Positions 35,101 through 41,587 of a stretch of DNA of 64,000 nucleotides are shown here, in pieces. The position numbers and the translations under genes were made by a program. The notes under the pieces are model-generated. The model searched no databases. It had not been told where the DNA came from and saw only the letters and a program-made list of their open reading frames with translations. Numbering within the stretch: the stretch's first letter is position 1; every line of letters begins with the position of its first letter. This DNA is from Balanoglossus misakiensis (lineage: Eukaryota; Hemichordata), in contig CM082598.2 in assembly GCA_040954595.2 (NCBI GenBank), positions 9,362,001 through 9,426,000 on the forward strand, read 5' to 3'.

Positions 35101-35381
35101 GGGGGGGGGGGACGACACCCCCACACCCTCCCCCTTCATTCTTCACTGAACACCTTTCAAACAGAATCCACCCCCCCCCCCCCCCAAGGCTGAAGGAACT
35201 GACCAGTCCTGAGCTTTGAAATAAAGTACGCCATAACACAGTGCAGTAAAACTTACCGAACACAGGCAACAGTGTTGAAATCACAGAAACATCCTTTCAG
35301 AGTCACATCAAGTGTATCATTGCCGATTTTAAACGGAGTATCGTTTGCTATGGTGACTGCCTTGCTGCTATCTATAGACAT
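10948..35381 (-). CDS. Ten-coding-exon multipass membrane protein, 316 residues, family not recognised
   Basis: Coding exons on the minus strand: 35381-35257, 31588-31534, 21445-21339, 20053-19956, 16397-16256, 15561-15497, 14116-14082, 12176-12132, 11752-11645, 11118-10948. They sum to 951 bases (316 codons plus TAA). Every intron is GT-AG and all nine junction phases agree, which is strong evidence even without homology. The product has about six hydrophobic segments (residues ~44-60, 63-81, 97-119, 133-153, 174-195, 215-239). The N-terminus is polar, with N-glycosylation sequons at N13 and N21 and a CFC motif at 31-33. The C-terminal tail of about 75 residues is cytosol-like, with an acidic patch and a PPRRYKR basic run. 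The pattern C-x-C then C-x-R-x-G before segment 1 weakly recalls LAPTM-type lysosomal proteins, but the length and segment count do not fit well. Introns carry numerous repeats and a nested plus-strand gene. Confidence 0.9.
11140..11585. repeat. Dispersed repeat K, copy 1
   Basis: About 440 bp, clearly related in the same orientation to 22188-22612 (shared GAGCCATGAATTTAGT, GTAATCCTATGGG). Ends resemble GGATGTACGTT and its complement, suggesting a short-TIR MITE. Confidence 0.8.
11645..11752 (-). CDS. Membrane-protein gene, coding exon 9
   Basis: Acceptor CTATATTACAG, donor GAT|GTAAGTTTC; 108 bases, phase 0 on both sides. Encodes residues 225-260: the second half of membrane segment 6 (PIWAMLCVF), then an acidic stretch. 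Confidence 0.92.
12132..12176 (-). CDS. Membrane-protein gene, coding exon 8
   Basis: Acceptor TATCATTTGCAG, donor AAT|GTGAGTAG; 45 bases, phase 0 on both sides. Encodes LHMQSIYTTVYAFVN, the start of membrane segment 6. Confidence 0.88.
12262..12675. repeat. Diverged foldback MITE in an intron
   Basis: Left arm from GGTGCCTCAGTTGCTATCTG to about 12355 faces a right arm (about 12565-12675) ending ATAGCCTTCTGAGGCTCC. The arms align over about 95 bases with gaps and share the phrase GCGACTGTC. The open frame 12412-12780 is incidental. Confidence 0.6.
13040..13537 (+). pseudogene. 3' fragment of a CR1/jockey-type LINE reverse transcriptase ORF
   Basis: The frame KEKAYTTLVRPLVEYAS...VWDPY is followed, after a one-base shift at a run of A, by QRRAARYVTGRF and then LHWTSLEQRRKEARLSMLYK and YSFFPRTIKDWN. 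These are characteristic of the region after the polymerase domain in CR1/L2/jockey-group non-LTR elements. The element is 5' truncated and frameshifted. It is followed by a short 3' tail and a GATA microsatellite, typical of LINE 3' ends. It lies antisense in an intron of the membrane-protein gene. Confidence 0.88.
13608..13635 (+). repeat. (TAGA)n microsatellite, probable LINE tail
   Basis: About seven TAGA units directly after the LINE fragment. Confidence 0.8.
13672..13873. mobile_element. Family E foldback MITE, copy 3 (internally deleted)
   Basis: AAAGGGACAAAC... to ...GACTTTGTCCCTTTAA; most of the left arm and part of the central hairpin are lost. Its right TTAA is also the left TTAA of the next element. 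Confidence 0.78.
13870..14062. mobile_element. TTAA-bounded MITE, family F copy 1
   Basis: TTAAAGGTATACGGTCACC at the left faces GGTGACCGTATACCTTTAA at the right, a perfect 19-bp terminal inverted repeat with TTAA at each end. A decayed relative lies at about 52700-52790. TTAA ends are typical of piggyBac-mobilised elements. Confidence 0.82.
14082..14116 (-). CDS. Membrane-protein gene, coding exon 7 (35-base microexon)
   Basis: Acceptor TTTTGTCTTTCAG, donor TTTTT|GTAAGTG. Completes a Leu codon split with exon 6 and adds GTETEGCSGIF, ending in phase 0. A short polar loop between segments 5 and 6. Its right edge is only 20 bases from the F-family MITE. Confidence 0.85.
14380..14968. other. 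Intron sequence, nothing distinctive
   Basis: No open frame, repeat pair or splice signal that I can support. Confidence 0.4.
14969..15078. repeat. Old repeat, inverted relative of 10087-10215
   Basis: Shares, in reverse complement, TTTAGCTTATGAACTCCCAT and the GTATCAGAA-GACCGA phrase with 10087-10215. The two flank the last four exons of the membrane-protein gene. Confidence 0.75.
15497..15561 (-). CDS. Membrane-protein gene, coding exon 6
   Basis: Acceptor TTTGTATATTTAG, donor TCTT|GTAAGTATA; 65 bases, entered in phase 2 and left in phase 1. Encodes LVIVFELSATVTLLYDIIVK, membrane segment 5. Confidence 0.92.
15752..15966. mobile_element. Family E foldback MITE, copy 4
   Basis: Central hairpin and right arm present, ending GACTTTGTCTCTTTAA; left arm absent. 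Confidence 0.78.
16060..16245. repeat. Dispersed repeat L, copy 1 (CTGTCTAAACCGAACACC)
   Basis: Starts CCTGTCTAAACCGAACACC and ends with runs of GACAGGTTT. A second copy in the opposite orientation is at 45535-45708. It has an imperfect inverted-repeat structure and abuts coding exon 5. Confidence 0.72.
16256..16397 (-). CDS. Membrane-protein gene, coding exon 5
   Basis: Acceptor CTTTCTGATAG, donor TATGGGG|GTAAGTG; 142 bases, entered in phase 1 and left in phase 2. Encodes PYWLMLSTMEFILVQAFLVA and beyond, membrane segment 4, then a basic loop (SRKALKKD). An internal GTAAGT would be a poorer donor because it breaks the phase with exon 6. Confidence 0.92.
16471..16530. repeat. (AAT)n microsatellite
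   Basis: Runs of AATAATAAT, interrupted; intronic. Confidence 0.8.
17013..17422. mobile_element. Mutator-like TIR element, 410 bp, exact 9-bp target duplication
   Basis: TAGCCCGGAGACCAGGCG at the left and CGCCTGGTCTCCGGGCTA at the right. The terminal inverted repeat continues with a gap to ACGCCCGGTGACAGTC (about 50 bp). CAGAACACC flanks both sides (17004-17012 and 17423-17431). No transposase. Non-autonomous; the superfamily is inferred from the 9-bp duplication. Confidence 0.9.
18128..18167 (-). CDS. Possible alternative first coding exon of the membrane-protein gene
   Basis: On the minus strand ATGAGCGCAATAGAAACC opens 13 codons (MSAIETPDIVEQE) plus one base before a GTTAGTT donor. The exon leaves in phase 1, exactly what coding exon 5 needs (GAA then PYWLML). 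Such a transcript would make a protein of about 201 residues lacking the first three membrane segments. The 200 bases upstream (18170-18370) are richer in CpG than the surroundings, as expected of a promoter. The donor is weaker than the others and without splicing the frame ends two codons later. Confidence 0.4.
18440..19260. mobile_element. G/C-run-rich TIR element, family A copy 1
   Basis: The left end TAGGCCTATGGCTGCATTCA and its complement at the right bound the element, continuing through ACAAACACCTCTGGAGGGGG. The interior has many runs of 5-12 G or C and two related modules (GGGAGGGGGACACCCCCTCC at about 18655 and 18889). A second, interrupted copy is at 37300-38792. Confidence 0.85.
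19261..19955. other. Intron sequence, nothing distinctive
   Basis: Short inverted pair GAATTCATTC/ATTGTTATTG near 19620-19680 only. Confidence 0.4.
19956..20053 (-). CDS. Membrane-protein gene, coding exon 4
   Basis: Acceptor TTTATTATAACAG, donor CTAC|GTAAGTTC; 98 bases, entered in phase 2 and left in phase 1. Encodes VVRPFLVIVLVYFTVVTVVG, membrane segment 3, then LTKESWIECL. Confidence 0.92.
20875..21279. mobile_element. MITE with TCTCACACTCC termini
   Basis: TCTCACACTCC at the left, GGAGTGTGAGA at the right, and several internal copies of CTCACAC/GTGTGAG, including an inner pair built on CCAAGGACCT and AGGTCCTTGG. No coding capacity. Confidence 0.65.
21339..21445 (-). CDS. Membrane-protein gene, coding exon 3
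   Basis: Acceptor CTACTACAGTCAG, donor AACAG|GTATTTC; 107 bases, entered in phase 0 and left in phase 2. Encodes LDFAIQYIKLLQFLIVINYY (membrane segment 2), then a basic loop SRLLKREKLIN. An alternative acceptor four bases upstream would break the frame with exon 2. Confidence 0.88.
21605..21730. repeat. Near-perfect 126-bp hairpin
   Basis: TAGCCACAGGGATTTATTC runs to a complementary arm ending CCCTGTGGTCTA; arms of about 55 bases. I could not find a target duplication. Confidence 0.8.
22188..22612. repeat. Dispersed repeat K, copy 2
   Basis: Related along its length to 11140-11585. AAGGATGTATG at the left faces CGCGTACATCCTT at the right, consistent with a short-TIR MITE. Confidence 0.8.
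22825..22965 (+). pseudogene. Decayed THAP-type zinc-finger coding start
   Basis: ATG at 22825 opens 46 codons: MAGCLASGSKNRVGKN, then SFIKVPDP and LAEKWVSNIG, ending in TGA. The order C-x-x-x-G-[C]-KNR, SF-x-K-x-P and KW-x-x-x-I is that of the THAP DNA-binding fold. The second zinc Cys reads Ser, and the C-terminal Cys/His part is missing or out of frame. The 130 bases upstream are CpG-rich. It directly precedes repeat G and may be the remnant of a THAP-containing transposon or a captured gene end. Confidence 0.5.
23055..24485 (+). repeat. Dispersed modular repeat G, copy 1 (longest)
   Basis: Begins near GCGTCAAGGACACTGTGGTC and ends in an ATCC-rich run and GGTCCCATGGTACATACCAA. Between 23610 and 24250 it contains about four or five diverged modules of roughly 120-150 bases. 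Each has a phrase like CCAAATTTCAAAGCAATC, then GGTTTCAGAGAAAA, then TTTGACCAAAAATGGGAAAA, then ATATGCAAAT. Inverted copies lie at 28312-29192 and 45848-46862. Confidence 0.85.
24800..26308. mobile_element. Long-armed foldback element containing a nested Mutator-like insertion
   Basis: ACGGGCGTCATGGAACAATA (from about 24806) recurs inverted at about 26280-26305. Diverged arms continue for about 150 bases (shared GTTTGGTGTGGACGAGAA and its relative). The interior is CpG-rich. The element at 25281-25738 interrupts it. Confidence 0.7.
25281..25738. mobile_element. Mutator-like TIR element, 458 bp, 10-bp target duplication
   Basis: TAGTCTCGGTTACCCAGACG at the left and its complement at the right, with near-identical terminal inverted repeats of about 150 bp. 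AGCTCACGCG flanks both ends (25271-25280, 25739-25748). The interior of about 150 bp has no transposase. The copy at 42106-42562 is the same element inserted in the opposite orientation. Open frames across it are products of the inverted repeats. Confidence 0.92.
26953..27563. mobile_element. TIR element with TA duplication and GC-rich interior
   Basis: TACCGTAGTTGCCCGGGTAA faces TTACCCGGGCAACTACGGTA. TA precedes (26951-26952) and follows (27564-27565), compatible with Tc1/mariner-type integration. The subterminal phrase CCGGATATGGCCTCGA occurs on both sides. The interior around 27100-27340 is markedly GC/CpG-rich against its surroundings, with a 111-codon open frame (27094-27429) that I cannot assign. 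Confidence 0.8.
27567..28042. other. Intron sequence, nothing distinctive
   Basis: No supported feature. Confidence 0.4.
28043..28305. mobile_element. Family E foldback MITE, copy 5
   Basis: Part of the left arm (AACGTTCAACCACACACAAC), the central hairpin and the complete right arm to GACTTTGTCCCTTTAA. Confidence 0.8.
28312..29192 (-). repeat. Dispersed modular repeat G, copy 2 (inverted)
   Basis: Reverse complement of about 23060-23950, sharing the modules and the end TGTCCTTGACGCTATTTTTT. Confidence 0.85.
29273..29530 (+). CDS. Unassigned ORF with a somatomedin-B-like cysteine cluster
   Basis: An 85-codon frame containing CQHEVCDTKCDNFKDCC, a Cys spacing (C-x4-C-x3-C-x5-CC) that resembles the core of somatomedin-B-type extracellular modules. 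Neither a convincing acceptor nor donor borders it, and another frame overlaps. It may be an isolated or dead exon. It lies in an intron of the membrane-protein gene on the opposite strand. Confidence 0.25.
   Translation: MLTTSVRISTHALNFAYPTHKRFTLSPNSCQHEVCDTKCDNFKDCCPRTDPLSVILGTSETLSDFLFFYLAWSCHEMKEMTVNQI
29531..30815. other. Intron sequence, no supported feature
   Basis: Only short unsupported frames such as 30201-30413. Confidence 0.4.
30816..31132. mobile_element. 317-bp TIR-plus-hairpin repeat, copy 1
   Basis: ATTATATTATACCAGTATAT faces its relative at about 30965-30987. This is followed by a hairpin (30986-31130) whose 65-base arms read GCAATAAAACACCCCCAGCC inward to CGCACTCGCTATCGCTCG. 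The sequence appears identical to 48226-48542. The long minus-strand frame across it is an artefact of the repeat. Confidence 0.9.
31534..31588 (-). CDS. Membrane-protein gene, coding exon 2
   Basis: Acceptor with a long pyrimidine tract, TTCTCTTCTCTTTCATTGACAG, at 31589 onward; donor AAG|GTAAGTTAC. 55 bases, entered in phase 2. Encodes NGLLSLFVTVTAILCIAK, membrane segment 1. The longer open frame upstream (to 31716) has no ATG and is intron. Confidence 0.88.
31915..31926 (+). promoter_or_regulatory. YY1-like start-site motif of the nested small gene
   Basis: CTAAGATGGCGT fits the AAGATGGCG core that sits at or just downstream of many metazoan start sites. It begins a presumed 5' exon ending at the GTAAGTTTG donor (32061). 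Confidence 0.4.
32259..32417 (+). CDS. Small two-exon gene nested in an intron, 52 residues, not recognised
   Basis: A 5' noncoding exon (from about 31910 to 32060) ends at CCGCG|GTAAGTTT. A 188-base intron ends at CATCTTTTCAACAG (32248). ATG at 32259 opens MSVRLHSLATSTPTPRKLKK, then LICEEE and LTEDDLCEQILQMDKTSL, stop TGA at 32415. AATAAA at 32711 closes a 3' UTR. The YY1-like start, short intron and poly(A) signal agree. The protein is soluble, with a basic start and acidic amphipathic end. It lies on the opposite strand, inside the first coding intron of the membrane-protein gene, with its start only about 330 bases from exon 2. The exon 1 frame is also open into the ATG but has no start codon. 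Confidence 0.5.
   Translation: MSVRLHSLATSTPTPRKLKKLICEEETNSTTANRLTEDDLCEQILQMDKTSL
32711..32716 (+). terminator. Polyadenylation signal AATAAA of the nested small gene
   Basis: GTGAATAAATAAT about 290 bases after the stop codon, on the correct strand. Confidence 0.5.
32740..33680. other. Intron sequence, no supported feature
   Basis: Short unsupported frames only. Confidence 0.4.
33685..33850. repeat. Fragment of repeat G/H with GTAT/GGAT microsatellite
   Basis: GGTCCCATTGGTATAGGCAT, CATGGGACCTTATGGGATCG, then (GTAT)n and (GGAT)n to about 33825. Same terminal portion as 6977-7075. Confidence 0.8.
34395..34760. repeat. Dispersed repeat H, copy 2
   Basis: Closely matches 7160-7510 (TTGCCAAAAATATGCAAATT to the TGTG run), same orientation. 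It is followed at about 34770 by GGGACCACCGTGTCCTTGAT, related to the other end of repeat G. Confidence 0.85.
34930..35215. repeat. Fragment related to G/C-run family A
   Basis: Runs of 8-14 G or C, and the phrase GAGTCCACCAAAAATACAGT with TTACAAAATCTTCTAATGTG, shared with 18600-18650 and 37295-37345. It ends about 40 bases from coding exon 1. Confidence 0.7.
35257..35381 (-). CDS. Membrane-protein gene, coding exon 1
   Basis: ATG at 35381 (context AAATCAAGATG) begins MSIDSSKAVTIANDTPFK; donor TTCG|GTAAGTTTT. 125 bases, left in phase 2. The exon continues upstream as 5' UTR to a good acceptor GGTTTCTGTTGCAG at about 35457, so at least one noncoding exon lies further right. Two N-x-T sequons and Cys31, Cys33, Cys40 suggest an extracytosolic N-terminus (inference). 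Confidence 0.88.
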
Positions 35382-35734
35382 CTTGATTTGTACAACTCAT
35401 CTTAACCGAGTTCTTGGGTAGAATTGTTCCATCACATTATTAGGACTGGAATGGATCTGCAACAGAAACCATAATGACACAAACAGTTGCATGCTTCAGA
35501 AATGATGATTCTAAAGTTTAACCCTTTCACTTGTGTGATTTTTTCGTTATTATTGTTTCATGTTGGTTTGTTTACTGTAAGTGAATCTAAACTCGCACAC
35601 CCCACAGCTAAAGATTGACAACTCTGTGGCAGGATTTTTCTGCACCAGGTCTGCATGCAGCCTACCTGCCCTGTCAGGTATGCCGTATGTCTGACATGCA
35701 AGCCATGCACCAGACCTGGTGTAGTCCTGGTGAA

Positions 35735-36323
35735 GGACAATACCTGCGCTGCACGATGTACTCGGACATAAATCCCGGTATTTTGTGAATAACCTTATTA
35801 TTATACACCTTTTCCGGACGTCCTTGATGAACGATAAAGAATAAATAGGCCGCTATCGGACTTTCTAGTTTTCAGACACCGCCATGATGTAATTTGCATA
35901 TCGAACGCGCCTTGACCTCGCGCATCAGGTGATGCTAGTGTCGAGCTGCCGATGTCTCGCGCGCGACGTTCTACGCTGCTTGCGCTAAGCTCGTTCTGGA
36001 ACTTGAAATGAACGCGCTCGCCTGTTCGTTCACAGATTCCTTCGACTGAAATTTCAGCGTGGATTTTGACTTATTTCGTATCTTGGGTCACCAATAATTT
36101 TGTTTAATAACGGCTGCGTACTTTTTATATACATTTTTGTCAGAGTAGGGTTAATATCATTGTTTACATTGATCACCGGTCCTGTGAGGTCAAAGTCACA
36201 ATGCGTCCAATAACCCTGTGGGTTATGGGACTCCGCGTCCTCATTTAAATAATTATTGTACGGTGATACCGCGAATTATTGTATCACGGAACTCCATAGG
36301 TTACAGCAGTAGGTGTATAATAA
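35735..36323. repeat. Second, partial copy of the compound palindromic element
   Basis: GGACAATACCTGCGCTGCAC through hairpin half, arm A and arm B to TACAGCAGTAGGTGTATAAT; closely matches the left-edge element (hairpin half to spacer, about 220-796). It is a half-element, not a full palindrome. Confidence 0.85.
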
Positions 36324-37299
36324 TATCTGTCACTGTGACATAATGGAATAGTTGCCATTTTTACAGACTGTAAATCAATTTTTCTTGAGTTTGGAGCTGA
36401 ACTCGATCAGTGCCTATGGCAACTATTTTACTGTCCATTTCTCATTGTAACACATCAATGTGTATCAAACTGGGTTTTTTTTATTCGTTCTGAATATATG
36501 AGAATAAAATTATTATTTTTATTATAACATATATTTAGTACACAGCAGGTACTTTCAGAGAGTCCTGTAAATTGTCAGTTCCAGGAAATGCGTAACAAAA
36601 TGGATAGTCATTCAATCCATTCTGACTGCACTATTTCCCTGGTTGTTCATAGCAATGTGCATAATAAATTTTAAAACAGAAGTCTAATGATTCTCTCCCA
36701 CTATCTGTCCTCCATTTAATAACAAGATGATGGAATAGAAGTGTATGCTGGAGCCTACTTGGCCGTTTTATTTTGCAGTTCTCCAACTTCAATACAATGA
36801 CACAGTACTGGTAAACTGTCAATCATTGGCCTACAAATTTATTAAATTGTTAATTGTGCAAACCAGAACCATGTCAACTCCCTCTTGTGTTCCAATGTTT
36901 CAGAAATCAGAACTTGTGAATTTTTACTAGAACCAGTAGATTTCATGTATCAATATTCCTGATGTAGACTTTGCCAGGAAATGATGTAAATCCAATACGT
37001 GTATAGTTACGGTATATGCAATTTGTAGTGGACGAACCATCATACAAGTAGGCATACATGTTGTATTTTGTGTGTATAACCCTATCTATACACCTTCATC
37101 TTTAGTCCTAAGCAGACCAGAACTGAATATAATTGAACTAAGGCTAAAGAGTGTGCTAAAGATCTTTTTTCAAAGCTTATAACTTTCAATCCATACCAAC
37201 AAAATTGCAAGGATGTATACATATAAGGGACACATAGAGGTCACGAATGTGCCTTAAAAAATACAAACTACACAATGTAGGTGGCAAAGACATACATGT
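36324..37299. other. No gene seen
   Basis: AT-rich; short frames without support. Confidence 0.4.
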
Positions 37300-38792
37300 A
37301 AAAATGCAGTTTCGAGCCCTTCATATTACAATTTTTTCTAATGTGGGAGGGGGACGGGACACCCCTTCCCACACCCACCCCTTCATTCATCAACACCTGT
37401 CATTCATTGACTGGTTTATCTAGTGTACCAGGGCAGGGTACTTGCTCCCCCACCCCCTCTAACTTTGAGCAGCGAGGGTTATATTTGTCTTCCCAACATA
37501 GTTGGATTTTTCTTATAAAATTTGCTTTTGAGTTCAATAAAATGCAGCTTTGAGCTCTGTATTTTATAAAATTTTCTTTGTGGGAGGGGGACACCCCCTT
37601 CAAACCCACCCCCTACTTCTGTTTACTAAATACTATGTCTGCCAACACAGAATCAAAATACTTAAAAAAAATGTTCAGTTTTAAAACCCACTGATGAGGG
37701 AAGACATCAGTTTCAAATTCTTTTCATAGGAGCGCTGTTGAGATAGGTGATGTTTAGCTGTGTGAAAGAAAATGTTCAAAAATCACCCCCACCTAAGGGG
37801 CCGTTCAGTTTTTATGGCAGGGGGGGGGGCGCGGCAAGTTTGTGTCACCGGTTCTCAAAATCAGGCCAACCCCCCCCCCCCCCTTCACCCAGGACCAAAA
37901 AATGATGACCCCCCCCCCTTTGACAGACCCAAAAATATGATGACCCCCCCCCCCACGCCCAAAACATTCGCCGTCCTGATCCTATGTACACTGTATGCAA
38001 TAAAGGGAATGAGGCTCCTCACACCTCAATTATAAATTTCTTAAAGTAATTGAAGTATACAATAGTATATCGTTGCACTAAAGAAATCTATGAACAAATG
38101 AAAATGACAAGTCAATACAATAGTTGCTAGAATCGGTAAAACAAGAAAAGTGGCGGGGGTGTCCCCCTCCCACATAAGAAAATTTTGTAACATATGTAGC
38201 TCAAAGTTGCATTTTTATGAACTCAAAAGCAAATTATCTCAATGTTTGGGAGGACCAATTTTACTTTTTGCCACTCCACTCAAAGTTAGAAGATTTGGCG
38301 TCATCTTCGTTATTACATCATTTATAAAACTTCTAGTATATAGAAGATGCAGCGCAAAACTATCAGTTATGCGAAATGGTTAAAACGATTATTCTCCTTT
38401 ATGTATTACTTTGTTAAATATTATCATCGGTGGGGTTGGGGTGACAAGCACTCTGCCCTGGTACACTAGACAAACCAGCAAAAGCAAAAGTTTGGTGGCA
38501 TAAGTATGTGACCCCCCCCCCTAAACGTTTAAAAAAACCAGATGACCCCCCCCCCCCCGTGGACTTCAAAATTTAAGTGACCCCCCCCCTGGATTTTGCC
38601 CCCCACCCCCCCCCCCCACCCCGGCCGTAAAAACTGAACGGTCCCTAAGGGGGGGGGTTCAAAAGTTTTGCAGTTCAGAAGGGGGCATTTCAAAAAATGT
38701 TGGGTTGCGGAAGGGGGGCATTTGAAAAATAATGGTACAAAATAATGGATTCTCCCGCCCCACCCCTCCAGAGGTGTTTGTGAATGCAGCCT
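37300..38792. mobile_element. G/C-run-rich TIR element, family A copy 2, interrupted
   Basis: Matches family A copy 1 from AAAATGCAGTTTCGAGCCCT onward and ends TGTTTGTGAATGCAGCC. The left terminus is missing. Family B element 37792-38649 is inserted in it. Confidence 0.82.
37792..38649. mobile_element. G/C-run-rich TIR element, family B copy 1, nested in family A
   Basis: CCTAAGGGGCCGTTCAGTTT and GTAAAAACTGAACGGTCCCT form the termini (family consensus TTAGGGACCGTTCAGTTTTT). The interior contains many CCCCCCC runs and a central portion related to family A modules. On both sides family A sequence resumes in register. Confidence 0.85.
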
Positions 38793-39009
38793 AATCAGTT
38801 AATGTACTGTGTGACTCATGTATGTATACAAGCACACTTCTGGAATGCTGATTCACTGGGCATATCATGATAAATAAACCATTCACACCTCCCTATATAG
38901 CCCTGACTGAGTAGTCGTGTATATTATTGTACGGCCGCCATTGCTGGTTTTCACGATTTTCTGTAAACGGCTAAAACCATTACTAAATCTGAACAATCTA
39001 AGGCTCCTC

Positions 39010-39073
39010 TAGCTCTGCGTGGCAGGGCTGTGTTGTTACGGCGAGCAACACAGCCCTCTGCCACGCAGAGCTA
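39010..39073. mobile_element. 64-bp palindromic insertion with a 9-11 bp target duplication
   Basis: TAGCTCTGCGTGGCAG faces CTGCCACGCAGAGCTA, with arms of about 26 bases. AGGCTCCTC lies at 39001-39009 and 39076-39084. Read as 11 bp (TAAGGCTCCTC/TTAGGCTCCTC) the repeat is directly adjacent with one mismatch. The terminus TAGCTCTG is shared with 2920-2962. Confidence 0.72.
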
Positions 39074-39084
39074 TTAGGCTCCTC

Positions 39085-41230
39085 CACACCACAGTGCATG
39101 AGTGAACCTTAACTCAATATGGACACTAGAACGCAAAGTTTAAACCATTTATTATAAACGACGGAAGGAATAAAATTTACTTTGTGCAGATACTGGTGTC
39201 GTATAAAAGAAAGTGAACAACACAGTGTAAATAGGTCAATGTAGCCCTACAAGTATGCCCGGCAAGTATGTCGATTGTCGGGTTGAGGCTGTTCATTAAT
39301 GCGGCGAGACTGCGCCGCCGCGCCGTTCGATCCACATTTCATTTGTAGGTTAAGTTTACGATCACATTGGTGATCATCAGTGGTCCAAAGATGTCTGTAA
39401 CGTTCCGATCTCTTCCTGGATATGATGGGAGGACTTGAATATGAATTAATTACCATATCGTCAATGTCACCTTGGCGTTGATGTTTTTGTTTTGAATTTT
39501 AGGCCAACAATGGCGGACTGGACTTAAATCTACATGTATTATGGCTATTATGAGATCTAATGTACACTCACTACTGTGTCCAACACTCACCGTTCGTCCG
39601 ATTGGCTTTTCGAATATCACTTAAATAAACAAATTACACACAACAACACTGGATGTTTCCTTATATTTGACGTGATCCTGTCGTGGCTAACAGATCTTCT
39701 GTAATTAAAACAGGCACATACATACGTCCACCTGAATATCACGTAGTCTATCCGTGTGTTTTATTGGCCAATCAACAGCGGGTATTCCCAAACGTCATCG
39801 TTTTGGAATGTTGCACAGAACCTCCTACATGTTGGGCTGCAACAAATACGGCTAGATATTTATACAAATGTACTAGGCTATTTTACACGGACGTCGACTC
39901 TGCTCTAAACAATCGAGCGTAATAGGCTTTGTTGACTATTTGGTGGCCGTGGAAGACAAAAGATTCCTAGCGGACAAACGTGCATCCTGCCCCGTTTGGC
40001 ATGCTTGTATATTTTTCAAGATGTTCCTAAAAGACTATATTTTCTTTAGGCCTATAGAACAATTTCAATATTTGATGAATTGCATAATTTATTAAGTAAT
40101 ACCAGGTTCACACATGGCTTTTAATTAACTGTGTGCTAAGGTTGCTTTCAAATTTTCTTGAGCCTTGTACTTTTTTCATTTATTTAATAATTTTTAATTA
40201 TTGACTTTTAACTTTTGTGAACCGTTTAGAGCATTTTATGGATTTACGGCATAGAAAAATAATAGTAGTTATTATTATTAAATATTATATGTCAAAGGTG
40301 TGAACCAGCCCGCATAGTTGGAGTTCTTTCCTCCAAAACCATGAAATCACTTTTTGACGAGCGTGAAATATCCTGTTGTCATTCGATTATCACTTAACTG
40401 AATGTCGACATACAAAACAAGCACTTTTAGGTAGTTTTCTTTCAATTATCAAAGTCTAAAACCCATGAAGGTACAGGCCTATTTTGCAGATCCCGACGTA
40501 TGTACTTGACATGCGTTTTTTTTGCAAACCTTTAAGTTAGAAAAATTAATATTACCCCATTTTGCTAAAATGTTGCAAGATTTTCTGTTGGAATTCGGAT
40601 CTTGACGGTTCTTGAAAACATCCTTTAAAATCGTGTCTCATCTATGCTTTATGGGTGTGTGGTTTTATTTTGTTATGTGCTGTTGAAGCATAGACCCTGT
40701 TGAAATATTAATAGGACTATTTCTCCAGGGTCTATGGTTGAGTTAAGGCGCAAGAGGTCATAACAGGTGCAATTTCGGTTTTTTTTAAAAAAAAAAGAAT
40801 ATTATGTTAAAATTACATGTAGGATAATAAGCTATAGGGCCTAAGAGAAATGAATCATGGTGTTCAGGTTTCTGTTGAACTTCACAAAATGGTTGACAAG
40901 ATTTTAGTTCCCAAGTATATCATGTCATATGTTGCCGGCTGTCATTTTACGTGTTTCAGCAAAAGACATCAGACTGAATTGTTACAGCTTGAGATTTTCA
41001 AACATGCATAGGTCTATGAGCTGCTACATTTCCCATATTTTGTCCTACACTATTAATCTCTCCCTATCCTTTAAAATCCTCACCATTTGGCCATGTGACT
41101 TGTATTTGCATCAGTTTGTCATCTCATTGCGACGCAGACCACGATAGGCATGACGGGAAAGCTCACTTCCCCACTTAAGTTATCAAGGGATTAATCATAT
41201 TCAAATATTTGAAGGGATTAAAAACTACAG
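39085..41230. other. No coding gene seen; candidate upstream promoter region of the membrane-protein gene
   Basis: A minus-strand donor CGAACG|GTGAGTGTT at 39591/39590 could end a noncoding first exon that joins the acceptor at 35457. CCAAT motifs occur at about 39598-39610 (minus) and 39765-39772. The frame 39683-39922 is unsupported. Confidence 0.3.
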
Positions 41231-41587
41231 TTAGGGACCGTTCAGTTTTTACGGCTTGGGGGCGGCAAGTTTGTGTCATTGGTTTTCAAAATCAGGCCGA
41301 CCCCCCTTCACCCAGGAGCAAAAAAATTATGCCCCCCCCCCCTTTGACAGGCCACAGTCCCTCAAGACCATCTAAGAGTTGCGCTCTTCCTCTACTATCT
41401 ACGATGATTTTCCCGATTTGTGAGTTATGTTTCAAGTATATTTCAATTCAGTACATTAAATTCATTCGACATGTTTTTAAAGACAAAGGAAGTGCACATT
41501 TTGCGTATCAAATCGCTTCTTATAGCACTCACGGTCGTTGTAATTTTCAACTGTGGATTGTGGGCATACACATTTTGCGGGTATTAT

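Noticed and set aside
40687-40736. Hairpin CATAGACCCTG...CAGGGTCTATG
   Set aside because: Short, imperfect, and flanking GTTGA repeats too short to call an insertion.
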